A stretch of DNA of 11,206 nucleotides, taken from positions 1-11,206 of the forward strand of contig CALPVM020000045.1 in the NCBI GenBank assembly GCA_943327015.2, written 5' to 3'. This DNA comes from Akkermansia muciniphila (GTDB taxonomy: Bacteria > Pseudomonadota > Gammaproteobacteria > Burkholderiales > Burkholderiaceae_C). A program made the translations under genes and the position numbers. This document shows positions 6,766 to 11,206 of this stretch, piece after piece. The notes beneath the pieces are model-generated. The model searched no databases. It was given only the letters and a program-made list of their open reading frames with translations, and was not told the origin of the DNA. The number at the start of each line of letters is the position of its first letter. The first letter of the stretch is position 1.

Positions 6766-9700
6766 TTAAAATGACCAGGTAGCCGTAACCGATTGCGGCG
6801 TTGCATTGAGGCGCATGGATTTTTTGCGTCCCAACTGTTGCTCAGACAATAAAGAACCCATGGCATAACCCATAAAAGCACCCGCTACCGTATCAGACAT
6901 CCAATGCTCACGCTGCTGCATGCGCCCGACCGCAGTTAGCGCTGCAGCGCCATACAACCAAGGCATATCGTACTGCTGCGCAAAAGGAGTAGCCAGAGCG
7001 AAAGCAATGGCGACATGGTTAGAGGCAAATCCGGAATTAACCGAGTTGGCGGTAAAACCATGAAAATCAGTCGGACCTTTATCTTCAAACGGACGCGACC
7101 GCCCCACTACATAGCGGGTTGCTAAGTTTGTACCCAAAGTGTAAGCCGCAGCCGTCATCGAAGTTTCAGCTGTTGTAGAAAGCCCCTCGCCCGCTACTCC
7201 TGTGTACAAAAGTCCTGTACCCATAGCCATGAGCAATGGAATATTACTGGTTGCGGACTTGGGGTACGTTCCATCTGCATTCGGCGCACCGGACAAACGT
7301 TTATCCATTTCACGGTCTAACAAACTGCTACCTAAAATGGCCCCGCCTGCCAACCACCACGTAGATGCAGGCACATTCGATATCTGCCCACCCAACATGG
7401 ACGTGGTTTCACCTAAACGCTGCAAAGCATTGCGGGGTGTCGACTGCAAGATGTAAGAACGGTCTTCGGCAGTTTGAGGCAGCACGTCTTTGACCGATGC
7501 CCATTGCAGAGCGCGGCGGTCGCGTTGGCGGGTGAAGTCGAACAAACCGAAGCGTCTGGACAACTTGGCTCCACCGTCGCGCGTTAAGGGTGTCCATACC
7601 ACCACACTATTATTACCTGTGGAAATTGGAAGCAGAACATCAAAAGGAATAAAAATATAAATCCCTTTATCAAAACTACCTTCACCAAACTGCTCTTCAG
7701 ATATCATGGTTTTAGTAGCCCACGCTCCCAATGTTACGCCGTTGGAGAAACTACGACTGATTCCCAGCGTACTGCCTGTATCCCCAGCCAAATACAGTCC
7801 GGCAGAAAGGTTAATCTGAATGTCATTCCATCCGGTGTCCCAGTACATAGTGGCATGACCGGTATTTACCTGGTAATCACGGAACGACAAATCTTGCTTA
7901 AACCCGCGCTGACGTACATGGTTTACATCCACACCAAAAGCCAATGGGCTACGCCAAGGTCGATAAAGCCATTCTGCACCCATTCCCCCATACATAGACT
8001 CCAGTAAGCCGGCATAAGCGCTTACATAATGGTTAGCACCAAGACTTTGGGCGTGTGTAATTTGCAAATTAGGAATGTTTACACGCGAGGATGTCACATA
8101 TTCGCGCTGGTAAGTTCGCACCCGGGGTAAATTGCTTGGAGCATCGTATTTAAAGTTATCGTAGTTATCGGATAGCCTCAAATTTACGTCCGCATCAATC
8201 CAAGTGCTGTCAGATAAACGCGTTTTTAGGCTACCTTTTACTCCTAACTGGTAGAGAAAGAAATTGTCTGGACCACCCAACACATAACTAAAACTTGGTG
8301 AAACATCAGGTTTGAATCTGCTTACTGAGTTTCTCCATTCAGGTTTCGATGAAGGCAAATCATTTGCTGGCATAGCCTGTTGTACTTGCATCCTCCTCGA
8401 TGGCTCTACCGGCTGTGTTCTTCGCGCCACCCACTCTGCACGATCAATCTCAATCCGGGTCATGGGCATGCCACGTTCGACCAATTGAAACACGAATTGC
8501 AATGCACTTGCAGGTACGTGCTGGTGCAAAACCGTAATTGCCCGGTCTACACGCTCCTGGAGGTGTACTGCATTATCCACTTCAGCTTCTACAATGGTTG
8601 AATTATGCTGTTGGTGGATACTACGAATTGTCCAACCTGTGTTAATAGCTAAGGAATTTGCAAGAGTAGACCATTGGACGACTTTATGAACTGCTGGAGG
8701 TTCCGGTCGAACGTCCGGCAAAACTGGATCCAACAATTTGGGCGATTTCAGCCTATTAAGCTGTTCATGCAATGTCAATCCAAACATCCACTTATCACCA
8801 CGCTCAATAGCCGCACTGAAATCCACACTTGGTGAGTAACGGTACACCACCCCGAAATTAATGGTGCTATTGCTTAGCTGGTTATTTGCTTGAGGCTCAT
8901 TCAGATAGTTATTTCCATCCAGTTCTACTTTTGCTATCCAAGGACTGTACGGGGTTTGCCACTGCACTCCGCCAAACAGGGCTGCTGGGCCACGAAAAAA
9001 ACTAAGTGTGTTAGCTGTTCCTCCCTGCGAACTTTCGGCTTCGGGTCGGGATGCAAATTTTTCATCCAAAAAAGACAACGGATTTTTAATATTACCGCGA
9101 GCACCCATGTTGCCCCATGCCAAGCCCAGGCTCGCATCCCAGTTACCCCAGCGTTTGCTAGCCACGACATACTCACTGGAAAACAAACCAGTACCACCTG
9201 CATCGCGTAAACCTACCGCCAATTGCGGCCATAAAGCATCTTCTTTGACTAAGCGGAATTTAAAGTCTATTGATTTATCTTTATACGATTGATCACCCGC
9301 AATTTCTGGTCCGTAAAGTCTATTAGCAACATCTGTATATCTAAAACCAGCTTCCACCCAGTCAAGTGGCTGAAACATCACCGTACCGCGGGTATAGGGT
9401 GAAACTTGGCTGAGATGGAAACGCATATTTCCTGTTGGTGCCATACGGGCTGTTGGCGTTTGCAATAACCCTATTTCTCCCCAGTCACTAGCTGTTAGCG
9501 ACAAAGCGGCTACAGTCTGGTGCGGTTGCCGTAACTCCATCGGTTCCAAATAGCTGACCTGAATATTCGTGAATTCGGCTGGATGCTGAGTTGCAAGAAA
9601 ACGGATCAGATTATCAGACACCGCAGCATCAATATTCGAAATATGCTCCGGAGCCCAAATCCACGCACCGGGTGCCGGAGCATCCTGCGCAGCCAAATTC

Positions 9701-10266
9701 CACGGCGCTAAAGCCACTTGACTGGTGCGTCCATCAGGTTGTGCCAACCAGGCCCAGTCGACTTTTTCAGCGGCTATTTGCCCACGACAATGACGCACAT
9801 AATCTAAAGCCACCGCATATGGATGATGCGGAACCAAGCAAATTGAACCGTCCGTATTAAGCAATGCCACATGCCTTGGTCGTTGGAAAAGTTGAACGGT
9901 ATGCCCCTCACGCAATAGTGGATCTTGCGCCGGATTAGCCTGCAAAACACGCATATCCGAAGAAAGCAGTGTTAATCGACCGGTAACTGGCATATTAGCC
10001 AGGAGTTCACTCAAGCTATTGTCAGACAACATTTGGACAACTGCTTGTTGCAGCCGGTACTGGTAAGAACGTTCTGACCTGGCTTGCCAGTGCAATGCAG
10101 TGGTGTCTGTATTGAGAGATACGTTGCGCCACATCCAATCACTCAAACGTTCCCCCGGCTGCACAGGGGCCATGAATGCTACTGAAGTAGTTGCTTGGGC
10201 ATACGTTACCGAAACCGTAGACCAATACAAGGAAAGAAACAAAAGAGTGGAACGCGGGTATTTCAA
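6766..10266 (-). CDS. GfcC-YjbH(GfcD)-PAP2 phosphatase fusion protein, exopolysaccharide export
   Basis: A 1166-aa exported protein made of three units. After a signal peptide (about 1-25, ending TYAQA), residues about 30-235 look like GfcC/YjbG: beta-grasp-type sequence closing in PGAWIWAPE (199-207) and the helix-forming SDNLIRFLATQHP (217-229). Residues about 250-900 are a full YjbH/GfcD domain, a predicted outer-membrane protein of capsule/exopolysaccharide operons. Hallmarks are GEIGLLQTPTARM (263-275), a middle segment with FVFQLVERGMPMTRI (591-605), and GEGSFDKGIYIFIPFD (861-876) with LTRDGGA (894-900). About 970-1145 is a PAP2 domain: R-x6-RP (1051-1059), ASNH (1081-1084) and GR-x5-H-x3-D (1114-1125). 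The last residues form a possible beta strand ending in Phe. I start at TTG 10266: AGGAAG lies seven bases upstream, the signal peptide begins correctly, and TTGA overlaps the lipoprotein stop. An ATG at 10326 would add 20 residues before the signal. It probably acts in the periplasm/outer membrane in polysaccharide secretion; the phosphatase substrate is unknown. Confidence 0.85.
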   Translation of the reverse strand: MKYPRSTLLFLSLYWSTVSVTYAQATTSVAFMAPVQPGERLSDWMWRNVSLNTDTTALHWQARSERSYQYRLQQAVVQMLSDNSLSELLANMPVTGRLTLLSSDMRVLQANPAQDPLLREGHTVQLFQRPRHVALLNTDGSICLVPHHPYAVALDYVRHCRGQIAAEKVDWAWLAQPDGRTSQVALAPWNLAAQDAPAPGAWIWAPEHISNIDAAVSDNLIRFLATQHPAEFTNIQVSYLEPMELRQPHQTVAALSLTASDWGEIGLLQTPTARMAPTGNMRFHLSQVSPYTRGTVMFQPLDWVEAGFRYTDVANRLYGPEIAGDQSYKDKSIDFKFRLVKEDALWPQLAVGLRDAGGTGLFSSEYVVASKRWGNWDASLGLAWGNMGARGNIKNPLSFLDEKFASRPEAESSQGGTANTLSFFRGPAALFGGVQWQTPYSPWIAKVELDGNNYLNEPQANNQLSNSTINFGVVYRYSPSVDFSAAIERGDKWMFGLTLHEQLNRLKSPKLLDPVLPDVRPEPPAVHKVVQWSTLANSLAINTGWTIRSIHQQHNSTIVEAEVDNAVHLQERVDRAITVLHQHVPASALQFVFQLVERGMPMTRIEIDRAEWVARRTQPVEPSRRMQVQQAMPANDLPSSKPEWRNSVSRFKPDVSPSFSYVLGGPDNFFLYQLGVKGSLKTRLSDSTWIDADVNLRLSDNYDNFKYDAPSNLPRVRTYQREYVTSSRVNIPNLQITHAQSLGANHYVSAYAGLLESMYGGMGAEWLYRPWRSPLAFGVDVNHVRQRGFKQDLSFRDYQVNTGHATMYWDTGWNDIQINLSAGLYLAGDTGSTLGISRSFSNGVTLGAWATKTMISEEQFGEGSFDKGIYIFIPFDVLLPISTGNNSVVVWTPLTRDGGAKLSRRFGLFDFTRQRDRRALQWASVKDVLPQTAEDRSYILQSTPRNALQRLGETTSMLGGQISNVPASTWWLAGGAILGSSLLDREMDKRLSGAPNADGTYPKSATSNIPLLMAMGTGLLYTGVAGEGLSTTAETSMTAAAYTLGTNLATRYVVGRSRPFEDKGPTDFHGFTANSVNSGFASNHVAIAFALATPFAQQYDMPWLYGAAALTAVGRMQQREHWMSDTVAGAFMGYAMGSLLSEQQLGRKKSMRLNATPQSVTATWSF

Positions 10267-10958
10267 AACGGCTCTTCCTGGACAGGCCAACGCTGAAGTT
10301 TCAAACAAAAACCTACAGATAAACATTGTTCAGAGTAAACAACAGTGTATTGACCACGGTGCACACCCCAAGCATAGTAAGAGTTGGGCAAGTTAGCATT
10401 GGAAGTCTCTTCAAACCAGCGAAAGTGGCTTGCATGCTTCTGTAAATTATGACCGGGCAAATCTATGGCTGGGATGTTTTGCAAAGGTTTTATGAATACC
10501 GTATCTGATACTTGGTATTGGTAGCCGGGCATTTGATCGCGCACACGCTGATACTCGACTTGCCCAAGTTTTAAGGGTAGCCATTGCACCGGTAAAAATG
10601 GGAGTTGCACATTTAACCAATTAGTTTCAAGCCCATGGGTAGAGATTATGCGACCATGTAAGGTTTTTATTACCTGACCAGCGTTTGAATACCAAACCTC
10701 AACACTTCCTAGTGGATGAGGTTCTTCAAAAGCCAAAACCAACATAGCTGGTTTTTTGCCGCTCACATCCACCCGCAAATAACGATACCTTAAATCAGGT
10801 TTTGCAGGCAAATGGGAATCACCACCAGCAACACCAGACTGAGAATTTAGCTCCAGAACAACCCTAGATAACAATGAATATTGTGTTGAACACGCTGTGA
10901 GGACAACCGCGAGCCAAAAACAGAATAAAAAGCGGAATAACTGCAAAAGAAATCTCAA
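10263..10958 (-). CDS. GfcB/YjbF-like outer-membrane lipoprotein
   Basis: A lipoprotein of about 231 aa in the position of gfcB/yjbF. The hydrophobic signal ends in the lipobox LTAC (Cys23), followed by Ser, which favours outer-membrane sorting. The mature part is strand-rich with the YjbF-like pattern of an early RYRYLRVDVSGK..AMLVLAFE stretch and a later VIKTLHGRIISTHGL stretch, where family members read out 'vvkTaGl'-like turns. The partner proteins belong to group 4 capsule/exopolysaccharide export systems, where its exact role is unsettled. The start is uncertain: there is no ATG or GTG between the upstream stop (TAA, same frame, 11004) and the coding start. TTG at 10958 touches the terminator U-tract and has no ribosome site; TTG at 10946 has a weak GAGA seven bases upstream and gives a 19-residue signal-plus-Cys. 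The stop overlaps the next gene's TTG. Confidence 0.8.
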   Translation of the reverse strand: MRFLLQLFRFLFCFWLAVVLTACSTQYSLLSRVVLELNSQSGVAGGDSHLPAKPDLRYRYLRVDVSGKKPAMLVLAFEEPHPLGSVEVWYSNAGQVIKTLHGRIISTHGLETNWLNVQLPFLPVQWLPLKLGQVEYQRVRDQMPGYQYQVSDTVFIKPLQNIPAIDLPGHNLQKHASHFRWFEETSNANLPNSYYAWGVHRGQYTVVYSEQCLSVGFCLKLQRWPVQEEPF

Positions 10959-10982
10959 AAAATAAAGGCGCCCGAAGGCGCC
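10957..10982 (-). terminator. Intrinsic terminator with UUCG loop between gfcA-like and gfcB-like genes
   Basis: On the minus strand GGCGCC, loop TTCG, GGCGCC (10982 down to 10967) makes a 6-pair GC stem closed as the very stable C(UUCG)G tetraloop, followed by TTTATTTTTT (10966-10957). It stands 21 bases after the small-protein stop and runs directly into the candidate TTG start of the lipoprotein. It probably acts as a partial terminator inside the operon. Confidence 0.85.
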
Positions 10983-11003
10983 GTTAAATGCAAAGCTTTT
11001 GAA

Positions 11004-11206
11004 TTAAAGCGTGGTACCTGTAGTACCTGTAGTACCTGTAGTACCTGTGTTGGAGTCGGTTTTTGTAACCTCAGCAACAACAGCCACTGCAGCCACTGCA
11101 CCCGCCACAACACCAGCAGTACCCACTGCAGCAACAGCAGTACCTAACGCAGTTGTAGCTCCAGCGGCTGCACCAGCAGCAGCTGTGGTAACAGCCGATG
11201 TAGCAG
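11004..11206 (-). CDS. GfcA/YjbE-like Thr/Ala/Gly-rich small protein, 5' end outside window
   Basis: Only the last 66 codons and the TAA (11006-11004) are in the window; the start lies beyond the right edge. The residues are almost only Ala, Thr, Gly and Val. They include a membrane-spanning-like stretch (AVAAVGTAGVVAGAVAAVAV), a short charged patch (AEVTKTDSN) and a C-terminal run of four GTT units ending in L. This layout, a Gly/Ala/Val helix followed by a Thr-rich tail, is that of GfcA/YmcD and YjbE, the first small protein of gfc and yjb operons. The two following genes are the expected partners. Its function in those operons is not well defined. The assignment rests on composition and context, because such low-complexity sequence gives little direct homology signal. 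Confidence 0.7.
   Translation of the reverse strand, partial: ATSAVTTAAAGAAAGATTALGTAVAAVGTAGVVAGAVAAVAVVAEVTKTDSNTGTTGTTGTTGTTL
11014..11048. repeat. 9-bp tandem repeat encoding Gly-Thr-Thr units
   Basis: The unit GTACCTGTA (plus-strand reading) is repeated three times exactly, with a fourth copy lacking only the last base. It lies inside the small Thr-rich gene, whose minus-strand reading gives successive Gly-Thr-Thr codons. Nine bases keep the frame, so copy number could vary without breaking the gene. Confidence 0.9.

Noticed and set aside
9210..9220. GGCGGTAGGTT on the minus strand matches the ops core (GGCGGTAGNNT) recognised by RfaH in capsule operons.
   Set aside because: It lies deep in the coding sequence of the YjbH domain, not in an operon leader. 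The same GGCGGTAG octamer also occurs on the plus strand near 4138-4145 inside proB, so chance is the simpler explanation. A true ops element would be expected upstream of the operon, outside the window.
1..11206. CRISPR arrays, tRNA or rRNA genes, insertion sequences and integrases.
   Set aside because: I saw no spaced direct repeats, no tRNA-like cloverleaf and no transposase or recombinase motifs in either strand.

Overview
The window looks like a bacterial chromosome segment, most likely from a Burkholderiales betaproteobacterium of moderate GC content (Comamonadaceae- or Oxalobacteraceae-like; the genus cannot be resolved from the sequence). The order lytic transglycosylase - proS / rppH - CNP1-like / proB - obgE - rpmA - rplU is the familiar housekeeping neighbourhood of that order, and the ribosomal proteins and ObgE are full length and canonical. 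Nearly all bases from 251 to the right edge are coding.

Layout. Positions 1-250 are AT-rich and hold no intact gene; a plus-strand open stretch there may be a gene remnant converging on the transglycosylase gene. Positions 251-2628 (minus) carry proS followed by a Tat/Sec-exported lytic transglycosylase, coupled by an ATGA overlap. Positions 2720-3806 (plus) carry rppH and a secreted CNP1-like protein, overlapping by 8 bases and read divergently from proS. Positions 3808-6681 (minus) carry rplU, rpmA, obgE and proB. A good sigma70-type promoter sits before rplU, a strong hairpin terminator lies between rpmA and obgE, and obgE-proB share an ATGA overlap.

The accessory part is 6766-11206 (minus), which enters from the right edge. 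It is a gfcABCD/yjbEFGH-type exopolysaccharide (group 4 capsule-like) operon: the end of a Thr/Gly/Ala-rich GfcA/YjbE-like small protein, an intrinsic terminator with a UUCG tetraloop, a GfcB/YjbF-like lipoprotein, and a very large protein. That large protein joins a GfcC/YjbG domain, a complete YjbH/GfcD domain and a C-terminal PAP2-type phosphatase domain in one chain. It starts at a TTG overlapping the lipoprotein stop codon. The operon ends only five bases before the rplU promoter, with no terminator visible between them.

The most unusual item is the GfcC-YjbH-PAP2 fusion. It physically links an outer-membrane polysaccharide-secretion accessory protein to a phosphatase fold. Next in interest are the two terminators placed immediately before downstream genes of the same strand (gfcA|gfcB and rpmA|obgE), which look like dosage-setting attenuators.
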